A DNA stretch of 64,000 bases from Calycina herbarum (taxonomy: Eukaryota; Ascomycota; Leotiomycetes; Helotiales; Pezizellaceae): positions 334,365 through 398,364 of the forward strand of contig LLEY01000052.1 of assembly GCA_001414485.1 (NCBI GenBank), given 5' to 3'. Positions within the stretch are counted from its first letter, which is position 1. Each line of letters starts with the position of its first letter. Under the pieces are notes generated by a model that worked only from the letters and a program-made list of their open reading frames with translations, searched no databases and was not told the DNA's origin. Shown here piece by piece: positions 1-11,406 of this stretch. The translations under genes and the position numbers were made by a program.

Positions 1-79
1 CTAGGCTGCTGGTACCAAGAAGATCAAGGGAACAGACGTCACTGCAGGCAAGAAGGCCGCTGCCACCAAGAAGAAGTAA
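1..79 (+). CDS. 3'-terminal exon of a gene entering from the left, lysine/alanine-rich C terminus
   Basis: The window opens with CTAG, a plausible splice acceptor, and an open frame runs from base 5 to the TAA at 77-79. It encodes 24 residues of basic, Lys/Ala-rich sequence ending in three lysines. The frame is closed immediately upstream by the TAG at 2-4, which fits an exon boundary at 4/5. Only the tail is visible, so the product cannot be named; basic tails of this kind occur in ribosomal, nucleolar and chromatin proteins. Seen: frame, stop and acceptor. Inferred: that this is a real terminal exon. Confidence 0.45.
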
Positions 80-1202
80 ACCTTCATACGCATTATGAAA
101 TCTCTTCTGCCAGAAGAATAAGTCCTGCAAAAGTGATGCTCAATGTACCTTGATCGTGTCTCTCTCTTCACTAGATATTGATCGTGTACTTGAATATCAC
201 CTTTCCACACTTGCAGCTTGTTCTTTCCAACAGATAGAGAGAAGATATGAATGGCGTTGAGGAGTTTGATGTTTTTATTGGATGGACGACAATTAGGGTA
301 TCTGTTTTCTCCATGGGACGGACTGTGCTGGAGAAATCATTGTTATAGTATGATGATTCTTGATTGATATTTTCGAAGCAAGGGAAGAAACAGAATTGAG
401 AGCAATACTTGATAATAGGATTATTGAGTTTGTGGTTTTCATAGCGTGGTTTGGTCTAATATCTGGTCCTTGTTGGCAGTTGTTAATGGATGAGGGAACT
501 TCGTTTTGTTATTTTCTTTGGACCTTGGAGCGCTTTGGACCTGGAAGTACATGCATGTTGGCAAGAACCTCTACATACATACAATCAATCTGTGCTTGGA
601 ACAATTTTATGGTTTTGCTTTGAAGCTGAAGTTGTGATTTCTTGGTGTTGTTCATGCTCTGCTGTCTGATGCTAATTTCCGGACATCATTTCGACATTTA
701 TCTTTCACTTCTCCAAATATTGAGGAGTCCTTTTAACGAGTAAACAAACAGATTCACTCCATTCCTTTTGTTTGATGTTAATAAGAAAAGGTGGCCAGGC
801 ACTGCACCTGCGTCCCAAAGGTTCAGCAAACCTGAAGCTGGGTCAACCCCTCGTTATTCAAATACCCTGAAGGAGACTAGTTTAATGTCTCATCCCCCCA
901 CATCCTTCCAGCAGAGGATTGAATTATCAGACAGTATTGAATGAACTATATTCTGGCGCCAGTCCTTGCATGGGTCGAGGAGAATACATGGAGGAGACAA
1001 GGGATGTTGGAACAAGCTAAAGATTTGCGTTCTTCCATCCCAAAGAATCCTGCCCACTTTCTTCATGCAGGTAGCTCTTTATTTTTACTTTGCTCTGTTT
1101 TCTTGCACTCTCAACTTTCCTCTTGTTCTCATAAGCCCAATTCTCCGAGGGTATCATAAAACCCAGTAACCCCCCAAATCACAATCACACCCTCTTCAAC
1201 AC
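80..1202. other. intergenic spacer, no gene recognised
   Basis: This lies between the end of the left-hand gene and the 3' end of the convergent Pby1-like gene. It presumably holds the two 3' UTRs. Short open frames at 360-623 and 941-1169 have no recognisable domain and no supporting splice context. Confidence 0.5.
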
Positions 1203-3730
1203 TCAACCCCGCCCCAAATCCAAATCCACAACCATCACCATCCCCTCCCCATCACTTTTCACCTCCTCCCCAGCTCCGAAAAAAGGCTTCACACCCATAT
1301 TAACAACCCCTTCCCACAGCCCCCCAACAATCCCCCTAAGTTCCTCCCCCGTCTGTCCAAAATCCGGGAACGCATTAACCTCTAAAAGCCAAGCCCGATT
1401 ATCCGCATCAACCAAGAAATCCACACCGAAAACCTCGAACGCATTCGGTAAAGTCTGGAAATGGATCATCATCCCCTTCGCCGCGGCGGTGAAGAGTTCA
1501 GATGTTAGGGTGCAGATTTGGGTGAAGATTTCTTCTTTTTTGTCAAGTGGAAGGGAGGGAAGGTTCCAGAAGGCGGAGACGGGGTTGTATTCTTGTTCTG
1601 GGGGATTGGGGGATGTGGTAGAGGAGGATGTTTGGAGACAAGTGTTTGTGAGGTGAGCTAGGAGATCTGATGGCTCGGAGGAGAAAGAAGGTGGGACGTA
1701 AGGTGTTGAGGCGAAGAGTGCGAGCATAGGTTTATACACGAAGACTTTTAGACTTCCTACAGCGAGGACGTAAGTTCTGATGTGGAATTTTGTGGGTAAG
1801 CCCGTGGGACAGGGGAGGAGGAGGGGTGGATCGATGTATGGTTGTGCGATGAAGTGACGGAGGTGGGAGGTCATGATGTAGTCGTCTCTTTCCTCGCCAG
1901 GCTTTTGATCTTTAGGATTTGTGGTGTCTTCCTCTTCCTCTTCTTCGTCATCGGAATCGGGTTGTGCTTCTTCCCACTCTTCGAAGATGGATTGGAGTTC
2001 TTCTTCTGTGCTGAATAAACGGATTCCTTGTCCACGGTCACTCATTCCGGGTTTTAAAATCCACCATTCTCGCTCATTCGGTTCCTTATCTTCGTTCTTC
2101 TGAAAGCTTTCTTTCAATTCCCATGCTTCAATCAAAGCATCGTCTAGGAATTCAGCATAGTCGAGTTCAAAATCGCAAGAAGGCTTGACATTTGTGGCTA
2201 AAATTGAAGAGGGGTTTTTCGCGATCCAATTGTGTCGTGTTGTGCTTAAATAATGCTTTCGTATCAGAGCTTTTCGTATTATATACGCGTTTGTCAGGGA
2301 AGTAGATGGATGCGCCATGATATGCTCGAATGGCAAAGATTCATAAGCCCCAATTTGGAGAAATGGTGTCTCGGGATCGGGAAGCTCCGAGATTGAAGAA
2401 ATGAGGGTATATGAACTCTCAGGTAGTCGAGATTTCAGAGCTGCCAATATTAGAGGCTGAACATACTTGTCCTCATAATTGATGAGGGCATAGAAATGTT
2501 TGGATGGGGTGGGATCCAAAAACAACTTGTCCATGGAAACTTCTGGTGACCTGGATATTCGTGTGGTCAGACAATGATCGTAGAAAAGAAATGCGGAAAT
2601 CTTTGTATTGATCTATTGTAGTCTAATACTCTAACTCCGTTCACTCACAGCTTCAGCTCCCCTTGATTTACCACATCCGCATGCATAAAGTTTGCCTTTA
2701 GAGGTGTGACACTATTGGACCTTGTTAGCTCGAACTTCAACAATATTTGGGATTTAACTAACCTCGAGTAGAGTTCTTTAATAGCCCATCCGTCATTTCC
2801 CGGAGGTGCCTCCTCAACAGATTTATAGACATCTATAAATCGTGGGGCCCACTTAAAATGCTTGTGTGTATGGCGTGTAACATCGGTCTCCTCTTTGCCT
2901 GTATCACACTCTCCTTCTCGAATCCTTTGCTCCTCCTCGTCGGGATTTCCATCCTCATCCTCCACCTCTTTGAAGCAACTCCCGTCACTCCAATAATTTT
3001 GCAGCATATTCGTCCACATAATCTTTCTCGTCTCGACACCCTCAACTAAAGGCACATTGACGGAGTATACATCTACATCTTTCCCCCAATTATCGTATAA
3101 ATGTTGTATTAACTTCGTAGATAGTTTCGTTGCCGCCGCAATAATCTCCGGGTCGTGAGCCGAATCGGGTTTCTTGGGTGATTCCATAGAAAAGAAAGCA
3201 AAGCTCAAAGCAATAGCCTTCCTCCTACATATCGCAGCTTCGAGTGCTCCTCCCAATGTGCCACTACTCAAACTGAATACTGCCGTAGAATTTCTACCAT
3301 AGTTTGGGCCACTGACCACAAGATCAATTGGGCCGCGGTCTTTGAAGAAATGGTATAATCCGATTTGTACGCAACTCGCAGGTGTTCCGTCAACCAATAC
3401 CCATTCCTCCTTTTCCTCTGCCCCCGCAGCTAAAGGTCGTGAATGTGTTGTGCCATCGTCTTTGTGTAATGTACCCGGTCGAAAGTAGGTCGGTTTGATG
3501 GTTTGACCCACCATATGCGCTTTTCCGATCCATGATCTCTGTGTATGTGGGAGGACTACTGAGACGACATGTCCTGCTGCTTGGAGAGCTTTGACGAGGG
3601 AATGTACATAAGGGGAGGAATGGTTCGAGGGAGGGCCGTCGTCGTTGACTACCTATGTAGAGCATTAGATATTGCAGGACTCTAGAAACTCGGATGAAAC
3701 AATACAGATGTGACTTACGAGAATATGCAT
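1203..3730 (-). CDS. Pby1-like protein: SurE phosphatase/nucleotidase domain fused to tubulin-tyrosine-ligase-like ATP-grasp domain
   Basis: Four exons read in one frame: 3730-3719, 3652-2763, 2711-2649 and 2550-1203, giving 770 aa, close to yeast Pby1. The first exon is only 12 nt (MHIL). Its GTAAGT donor joins a second exon that completes the SurE signature VVNDDGPPS at residues 5-13. A second SurE element, SGPNYGRN, lies near residue 118. Introns 2 (GTTAGT...TAG) and 3 (GTGAGT...CAG) keep the frame and connect the SurE half (about residues 1-320) to a TTL/ATP-grasp half with WWILKPGMSDRGQGIRLF near residue 485 and FGVDFLVD...WLLEVNAFPDF near the C terminus. An acidic Asp/Glu run sits between ATP-grasp blocks. 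Known of the family: yeast Pby1 is associated with P-bodies and the decapping enzyme, and tubulin ligation is not established. Role here is inferred by homology of architecture. Confidence 0.88.
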
Positions 3731-4634
3731 TTTGGATTGAATTAGATATGTGTTGAGGTTCCTTTATTGTGGTATTACGTAGGTAGAGTAGTACGATATC
3801 GGCTTCGAAAATAAATAGAAATCGCCCCTCATCGCGGGGGAGTCAAGCAGTCCGGCCCGACCCTGACGAGCCCCACCGAATTCGCAATACCTGCCATACA
3901 AGTGGTGATTTAGCTCTTGAGAAGTCAACAATATCAAAAGATCTTCGAACGAGAAGAGAACTTCAAATTATAGACTCAGCTTTTCAGATCTGCTTGCCTT
4001 CTTCCTTCCCTATATTCTATTATTATTATCACGTGGGCGTCAGCAAAACTTCGGTCAACCCCTCCCCCTATCTTTCAACATGACCTTTGGCCAATCGATC
4101 GAGACATGTTTCCCTATGATTCTCTTCCATACAATTTCATATAAATATACATCATTCTGTGTCGTCAAAAATGAATCGCTAGGGAGAGGATGGAAAAGAC
4201 GATGGTTTTCATTTTCCCTATTTCCATGAGTCCTGACAGCAAAAGATGTTATAGTCGGATATGGGAAGGCGCGGCCCTGAATAACGGCCCAAGACGGATA
4301 AGCTATCCCTCCCTTTTCAAATCATAGTATAATCTTCTGCCCTCTAGAATGAATGGAGAGAAATCCGGTTGGATTTCTTGATGATGGGTGTCGCTGCCTC
4401 CTGTTCGTGAGGCGTTTACAATGTATTGTATTCGTGTGTTTTCGCCTGTTTTGGTGGTGGCTTGGTGAGATTGACGAATGAGAATGCTACCCCCACCCCT
4501 TCCACTCCCAGGTTTTCCTTTTGGGCGTCATAGGGTAGCTACTGGGATGGGGTTGAGGCTGATATGGGGACCTTTCAACTTTCTCCCCAAACTTCACCTC
4601 CAAAGCTTTGAGGGCGAAAGATTTAGATCATCAA
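3731..4634. other. upstream region of the Pby1-like gene, no gene recognised
   Basis: This is the divergent spacer between the Pby1-like start at 3730 and the first traces of the NLR pseudogene. It contains a CACGTG motif near 4030 and pyrimidine-rich stretches suitable for promoter and 5' UTR. A short open frame at 4478-4681 has no domain and is not called. Confidence 0.4.
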
Positions 4635-7597
4635 TATGGGAACGCAGATACTCTACTGCCCTGATGACCCTACTTCCATAGTAGCTAAGTATTTATACCG
4701 TATCTCCACTTCTTCGACCTCCGCTAATCCCAAGGCTGCAGTATTGTGTTTGTGCATATCTTGAGAGGCGATCCGATTACGACCTGGAGCGACGGCGACG
4801 TCTGTTGGCCCCGAGATTTCCTTCGAGATGATGTTCCAAATACCCGAATCATGACTGTAAGCAACATATGTGCGACCTTCGTTCTCCTGTCCTTCGCTAA
4901 GAGGTTTCAAGTGGGGTTATGATTCGAACAATGTGAATATTACGGAGTTTTCGAGCGCGAATAGCATATTCGGCCATGCGGAAAACCTTTTGTTTGATAT
5001 CGCACGGAGAAGGAGGACACCCGCTGAGGTGAGACGGTACTGAGAGCTCACAACATACACAATGGCTGAATCTTCTAGAAATCGCGTCCTGTGATTTCGT
5101 TGGGCACAGGCTCGGGGGCTTAGTGATCAAAGAGGCTTTGATTCGGTCATCCGAATATCTCAACAACCAACAAGACTTAAGTTTGGGGAGCATCTTCAAG
5201 TTTACGTCTGGCGTGGTCTTTCTAGGGACTCCCCACCGAGGCAGCGAGAAGACTGGTCTTGGACAGATTGTGGCAAAAATCGCGGTTTTAGCTCTTCGGC
5301 AACCGAATGATAAGCTGCTCAAGAATCTAGAAAAGGATTCAGATGTGCTGGAGAGACAACGTCGGTCTTTTGCTTCTATAAGCGAAAATTTCCCCGTTGT
5401 TTGTTTATGAGAGGAAAAGCCTATGGCAATTGGCATAGTGCGCCTACCTCTAATCGTATCATTTGAAAATGCTATTAAAATGCAGATTGTTCCGGATTGG
5501 TCTGCATTGATCGACGGCTTCAAAGTCAGAGCAAGTTCCATTCCGGCGAGCCACTCTGAAATGTGCAAATACAAGAGCACGAACACACCGGGTTATCAGC
5601 GGACTTCAGGCTATATCATGAATCTTGTGGACCTTGCTGCCGCCAAGAATTCTCCAGGTGTGTAAATACACATACTTTTCTTTTTCTTTTTGTGTACCGT
5701 GAAGCTCCTACTTAACTGATCAGATTCGCTTCAGATCATGGGGGTCGGAGCATCGGAACTTGAGTGGGACCGGGGATGAAATATGATTTTCTATTTCTTT
5801 ATTGCGATATGAATGTCCATTTTATGCTAGCTTTCCATAGTTGGAATGTAATCAGAGATCTCAGCTTAACATTTTCTCAAATACAGTCGATCGTCAACTC
5901 AAAGAAGAGGAAGAAAAATTTAGTGAGATGGCTATAAGATGTAAGTGATTCTTCTCACTTGGGTTCCCCCTCCTAGACGCTGATACACTAAAATAGCTGT
6001 GCTCAGTCCGCACTCTTCAGTTTCGTGCAATGGATGATCGACACGACCAGATAGAAGAAGCTCATAAACAAACCTTTGAATGGGTCTTCCGAAAAGAACC
6101 CTTCGTCGAATGGCTAGAACACGGGAATGGCGTTTTTTGGATCAATGGAAAGGCCGGCGCTGGAAAATCCACCCTCATGAAGTTTGTTTTCCTATGATCA
6201 CAGGACCCGGCAGTATCTCAATGTAGAGTCGTCGCAAGATCCTTCAGTATTTGCGGGATTTTTCTTTCACGACCGGGGTACTCCTCTCCAGAAATCCCAG
6301 ACTGGCTTACTCAAGTCAATTCTGCACCAAATAATCGGACAATTCAAAAAGCTCGCGGCGGCTACTTGTGGGGAGCGTTATTCCTCCGTCTACGCATTTT
6401 ACAGAAAGAACCCAAGCAAATTGCTTTATCAGGATATCACGAAGGAACCTATGCAACATGAGTGGTCACGCTTTGAACAACCTTCAAAAATATTCTTCGG
6501 CAAGCGGACTTTCCTCTAAGGCTATTTCTTTTGATTGACGGTCTAGATGAATATGAAGGCGACAAAGACGAGCTTGTGGATTTACTGCGGAATGTAACAT
6601 CTTCATTGGGACCCGATTCCCGCTTACGACTGTGCCTCTCCAGTCGGCCATGGAACATATTCCAAGATGCGTTTGGGAACGGTCTTAACTTTCGGCTCCA
6701 AGACCTCACATACAGAGACATCAGCTTATATGTGTCTGGTAGCTTGAACAGTAGAGCTAGAGTGAGAGAGCTTGAGCGCATCAATCAAAATAGTACCTCG
6801 GAGCTTTTTGATGAAATCGTCCAGAAGGCAGACGGAGTTTTTCTGTGGGTCAAACTTGTGGTAAATCACTCATAAGTGGACTTCGAAATTATGACAGCAT
6901 CACAGATCTCCGAAAGCGCCTGGATACCTTTCCAAAAGATCTTGAACCACTATACAAAAGAATGATCGATGAAATAGATGAAATATACGTCTAAGAAGCG
7001 GTAAAACTTTTTTATATCATGCAGACAGCTCGTAAGTCTCCAAGGACGCTCTCTCTGTGGCGTGCGCACGGAGAGGAGGAAGCAAAAAACAATGATGGCA
7101 AAATTGAGTATCTCACCGCCGAAGATCAGGTTGTAAGATGCCTCGAGGTTGGTGGGAGACTGAGAAGCAGGTGCGCTGGTCTTCTAGAAATCAAGTTCGT
7201 AGGCATATACTCTTACGACGAGACACTTCAATATGGTTCTCTTCAAGTAGAAACGAAACTACCCCAGAGCCGGTTCGCTCCCGTGGAATCCACGGTGCAA
7301 TATTTACACTAGTCTGTCAAGGACTACTTCAGAAAACCCGAGATAGTGGCTCTTTTGATAAATCTATGTCTTGAGTTACAGTTCGAGCCCCACGAATGGT
7401 TACAGCAAGCATATATCAAAGAGATCAGAGATTGCTTTGGACACCCATTTCAAACGTTTATAACGAAGCGAGAACAGGAGGAGCCCGGCATCGTATGGGA
7501 GCTCTTTGGCCATATGTTTCTTGTGACGAAAATTCTGCTGTCAGCAAGTACTGGACTTCTGAGAGTTTATCTCCTGATGATTGTTCTTTCGGTATAA
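4635..7597 (+). pseudogene. NLR-type pseudogene: N-terminal alpha/beta-hydrolase (lipase-like) domain plus NACHT NTPase
   Basis: Scattered frames follow the order of a fungal NLR. From about 4740 come hydrolase blocks (VFVH, WPRDF, later LGGLVIKEAL, GVVFLGTPHRGSEKTG). Then a linker (DDRHDQIEEAHKQTFEW), a Walker A P-loop GKAGAGKST at 6147-6173, a Walker B-like LLIDGLDEYEGD near 6525-6560, SSRPW, and a winged-helix-like segment ending in VKDYFRKPE near 7315. Plausible introns exist (for example 4857-4911, 5030-5078, and a GTAAGT...CAG intron before 6015). The gene is broken by single-base frameshifts near 5093, 6185, 6470 and 6865 and by in-frame stops at 6992-6994 and 7310-7312. The hydrolase nucleophile elbow reads GHRLGG, with Arg (AGG, 5108-5110) where family members have Ser. 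Known: such proteins act in non-self recognition and regulated cell death. The 5' end and the C-terminal sensor region are not resolved; the 7346-7597 tail may belong to the next gene. Confidence 0.8.
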
Positions 7598-8092
7598 AAA
7601 AACTAACTGTAGATCAAGTATCGCTGCCAGAGGACAAGAAGGGCCAATTTGCGAGTCAGTACCGTTCTTGAATATTGAAGCGCGCTTTTTGCTAATATAT
7701 GACTAGCTAAACATGTATATGAAGCCGAGATGATTGCAAACTTCTTTGTTTTTCTCACTACCTTTAAAACAGGAGAAGTAAATTCACCAACTAAATTAAC
7801 GGCTAGCGACGATATAAGGAAGAATTGGAAGGCATTGACAGAAGAGGACGTATTCACGTATATTTACAACACTCAATCGGACACTTGGATTGGTCTGAAA
7901 GATGCGATGGGAAGTACCAAAAATCGCGCAGGACTCGCGCTTCTTAAATCGACAGTCAACCGATCCAAACAGTCATTCATGATGCTTGCAATACCAGGAG
8001 TTGATAGTTCCAAGAATGAAACTCACGCGAAGCAAACGGTTCGCGATGTAAGTTCAGGATTCTGCAGATTTATAGTATCTAAGGCTGATCTA

Positions 8093-8611
8093 GGCGCCCC
8101 GTAAATCGACCCCCCCTCTCTGTTATAGCTATAATTCCTATCATTAGGAGTGAATTCGATTAGTGAAAAAAATCTTCATCGTCTACTGTTTACCCAATTA
8201 AGCTGCCCCAGCTCTATTTTTTCTTTAGGTTTTCTCTTTCTCTTATTTACCTTCTTCGTTTTTCTAAAAAAGAAAATAGTGACTCTTCTTTCAGTATATC
8301 TATCATAGCTATTATTAGATAATGCTTTAATATTATTAACTATATTCTCGTTTATGTGTCTTTTATGTGTCTTTTATGTGTCTTTTATCTATGATTTTAA
8401 GCCTTGAGTATTATACCCTCTTCTTATACTTACTGTATAAATAGTGGGCTTTAAGTTATATGTAGGAATCTACTATAATATAGAACTAATAACCTATTTC
8501 TACGAATTGTAAGTATGTGGAACTCACCGCCCTACTAATTCAGTAGAAAACGCACGAAAGAGTAGGTTACAGAGGCGAAGCGTGGGGGAGGGGGTTGATT
8601 TACGGGGCGCC
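8093..8611. mobile_element. 519-bp non-autonomous DNA transposon (MITE), Mutator-like by target duplication
   Basis: The termini are inverted repeats: GGCGCCCCGTAAATCGACCC at the left and its near-exact complement at the right end (8590-8611). The flanks are a perfect 9-bp direct repeat, GCTGATCTA, at 8084-8092 and 8612-8620. The interior is AT-rich without coding capacity and holds three copies of an 11-bp repeat at about 8350-8388. A 9-bp duplication is typical of Mutator-like elements, so the family assignment is inferred from that alone. Confidence 0.9.
8350..8388. repeat. 11-bp tandem repeat, three copies, inside the MITE
   Basis: The unit TTTTATGTGTC repeats three times with near identity. 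It marks the AT-rich core of the element; no function is evident. Confidence 0.8.
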
Positions 8612-8941
8612 GCTGATCTAAGGCTCAAGGTAGTCGGTGCATGGCAGTATATGAAAGCACCAGAAATCTGGGCCAAAATGCAAACCACTTCCAAGGGAAT
8701 CGAACTCGCTTTGTGTGAGTTTGATTTGAATTACGCAGTGAACAGTAATCCCACGTCGGAAGCCATAACCAACTTCAAAATGCGGGAAGCCTATTGCTAT
8801 TGGGTTGACAAGTATTTTCATAAGATAGAAACATCGGGGGGTACCTTTGTAACAAATGTTAGAGCAGTCATCATTAAGAAGTGGCCGGGTACGCGGGATT
8901 GGGCTCTTACTAACTTGGATGACAGTGGTTTGGGCTCGTAA

Positions 8942-9163
8942 GTGATCTCCTTCCACTGCATTGTGATTGTATGCTAACGTGGAAAGGGCACGGAACTTGA
9001 AGTTTCCCAGGAGCGTGGGCACCTCTGTTTTTGGTTTGTGGGATACGTCGCTTGGCGCATGTGATGGTTTATAGTGTTTGGATGACCCTCCATTTGTTTC
9101 AAACGAATCTCTACGTAAATCCCAGCTGTAGTCTATAATTCATAACATAATGGTTTATTTTCA
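8942..9163. other. short spacer between two decayed genes
   Basis: No gene is seen. A TTTTCAG at about 9158-9164 could be a splice acceptor opening the first readable block of the following WD40-like pseudogene. Confidence 0.3.
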
Positions 9164-10854
9164 GAAACGAGAACAACTAGGTAACCAATCTCAAAATTTG
9201 ACGACATATGAATTAAATAGCTTCATAGCTTCTTTACAGATCCAACTTCTTTGAACTGAAGAGTTGGCTGGTCAACAAAAATTCGCCCCCCAAAACAACC
9301 TTTCAGAGGGAAACAGATCAAGAGTAAGCTATTCTCACTTCCCTATGACGCCTCAATTAACAGGACGAGCTAGCATCTCGACACCAAATCAAATACCAAC
9401 CTGTCTCGCATTTCTAGCTGTCTCCTTGCCAACTCGGCACTTCGTGGTCGGTTCTCGTACATTCTCATCTGAAGGAACTGGGGCGGTCACTGGATGTTTG
9501 ACTCTTTTCGAAGTTTCAACTGAGGGCAATGAAATGTAACGTTCTCCTAAAAATTCGGATATTAATTTTTCCCACCTAATTTTCCATCCCCGTGTTCACA
9601 TAAAAAAGTCCGTTATTAATACCAATACCAGAAAATTGATCGATTCTCTACAAACACCTTCCGGCATCACATGCTTTCATGCATCAGCATCTAGGATAGC
9701 AACTGGAACGACTGATGTCCACGTGAGAACATACGATGTCCTTCCAAAATTCAGACATGAGCCAGCTTTGCTGCGACCAGCACAAGAGCACTCATTCTTT
9801 TCATCTTCAGTCGAAATCACGTCTATCCAATACCACCCCACACTGCTTTCTTTTCTCATATGCACCGCCAATGACGGCGAAGTTAGAATCGTTACGCTAC
9901 CCCGCTCTAAAACCGCACATTTGAAACCCTAGAAATCCAGCGATAATGCGATGCAAAGACATGGACCATGGGGAGCGGCTTGGACTCCATTACCTCGAAA
10001 AAGCGACATGCAACCATTGCATGCTGGACAAGGGACATACACCGTGGGCGATGATAACATAATAACTAACAGTAGCTGGACCCTGACAGAAACTTTCAAC
10101 CGCAAGAAGTTTCCGGATGATCAACACGATCCACCCGAGGATATCCATAGGGGTTGGGAATTACCGGCGTGGTAAATCTGATGCTTCCAGGACTCGCGGA
10201 AGGGAGAGATATTCTTGCCACAACGGGGAGAGATGGGAGCCTGAGTATTGTTGACGCGTTCACCAATGGTTTGGATGATGATGGGCATACACTTCAAGGG
10301 GGCCTGGTCGCTAGCTTCAAGGTGAATCAGCGTGGGGGTGCGTGGGGCTTGAAGGATGTGAGGGTGCCGTATGTTCCAGATGAGGGACTGGAAGATAGAA
10401 TGGAAGAAAACAGAAGGCCGGATGAGGAATTTTACAGAAGAGTCGAGGAGTTGGAAGGGATCAAGACGCCAGATGAGATTATGGAGGATATGGAGAAAGA
10501 AGAAGCGGAAGCTTGCAGGATCAAGGGAATAGATCCTCTTGCCAGACACAAACCATACCAAAATGAAGCGGCAGATGAGTACGGAGAAAATACAGAATAC
10601 CCGCCATGGACCAAGAAATGACGCTATGTACTTCTTATTGGTGATCCTGAGGCTGGTCCTACGATTGTTGAGATAGAAGTTGAAGGGACCGGTAGCTGGG
10701 ATAGGAGGAAGTGGGATGTAAGGAAGTTAACCGTCATCGGTGAATACAAAGGAGAAGAAACTTTGATATCTGATGGTTACCTGGATGGGAACACTGTTAT
10801 TGGCGCAAGTGCAAGTCGGAATGAGGGAGGAATTGGTGGGAAAGTTTGTTTCTA
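9164..10854 (+). pseudogene. WD40 pseudogene resembling Dph7 (diphthine methyl ester hydrolase)
   Basis: The blocks follow a seven-bladed WD40 protein in Dph7-like order: CLAF...HFVVGSR with CLTLFEV; RIATGTTDVHVRTYD; ITSIQYHPT with DGEVRIVTLP; a HGPWGAAWTP block followed by TYTVGDDN; then GITGVVNLMLP, DILATTGRDGSLSIVD and GGAWGLKDVRVPYV. An intron with donor at 9536 and acceptor at 9631 keeps the frame. The gene is then broken: an in-frame TAG at 9930-9932, a one-base frameshift near 10155, and an in-frame TGA at 10619-10621 after which the same frame runs on to about 10854. Another TGA precedes the block at 9264. Known of the family: Dph7 acts in diphthamide synthesis on elongation factor 2 in the cytosol. 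The Dph7 identity rests on block order only and is moderate. Confidence 0.55.
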
Positions 10855-10999
10855 GGAGTATCAACTTGAATAGGCAACTAAGAAACGATGAGAAGAAAGG
10901 CGAGCATGTTATCTAGAAACTACAACATTCTTCCAAGAATTACGAAGGACTCTAGGTAGGACACACCTCATTTGTTAAGACCGAAGTTCAGAGATAATT
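10855..10999. other. spacer
   Basis: Nothing recognisable between the WD40 pseudogene and the TTTCCGAG array. Confidence 0.3.
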
Positions 11000-11406
11000 G
11001 TTTCCGAGGAAAACATATCTCCGAAAGTAAATATTTCCAATCGTATTTCTATATATTTCTGATAAATTTATTTCCGAGCGTAGATGTATTATTTCCGATA
11101 TATATATCCAAGAGTTAAAAGAAACATTTCCGACCCCTAGAAATATATTCTTGAAGCTAGATATCTCCGAGGGTATATGTCTTCAAAACAATATATCTCC
11201 GAGGCAAATATTTCCGAGAGTACATATTTCAGAGCGTGGATATCTTTCGGAGATAAATATATTTTCAAGAGAACTATTTCCAAAAGTCTTTCCGAGTACA
11301 TCTTTCTCCGACACATTTATTTCCGGGAGTCCGGAGATGTTTTGAAGTCTATATGTATTTCCGAGAATATTTCCGAGAATATTTCCGACAGATAATTAAT
11401 TCCGAG
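11000..11406. repeat. degenerate short-repeat array with TTTCCGAG core
   Basis: About 15 to 17 copies of a TTTCCGAG-like octamer (variants TCTCCGAG, TTTCCGAC, TTTCAGAG) lie within about 400 bp. Spacing is near 11 bp at the right end, where three units of TTTCCGAGAAT are consecutive (11357-11390), and about 15-35 bp elsewhere. Intervening sequence is AT-rich. No coding potential is convincing. Origin as a decayed minisatellite is inferred. Confidence 0.7.

Larger units (their letters stand above)
7730..8941 (+). pseudogene. unidentified gene disrupted by a 519-bp MITE
   Basis: Two frames, 7730-8092 and 8621-8941, are in the same phase and are separated only by a MITE (8093-8611) and one copy of its 9-bp target duplication (8612-8620). 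Without the insertion they make one 227-residue frame from the ATG at 7730 to the stop at 8941. A possible earlier exon lies at 7396-7658, joined through an intron with a GTCAGT donor and TAG acceptor that would extend the frame upstream of the ATG; that exon overlaps the tail of the NLR pseudogene in another frame. I recognise no domain. With the insertion present, the frame ends at a TAA at 8102-8104 inside the element. Whether this is a separate gene or the C-terminal region of the NLR is unclear. Confidence 0.6.

Noticed and set aside
360..623. Open frame of 87 codons near the left end
   Set aside because: No domain, low-complexity hydrophobic composition, and no splice or promoter context; consistent with chance in a 3' flank.
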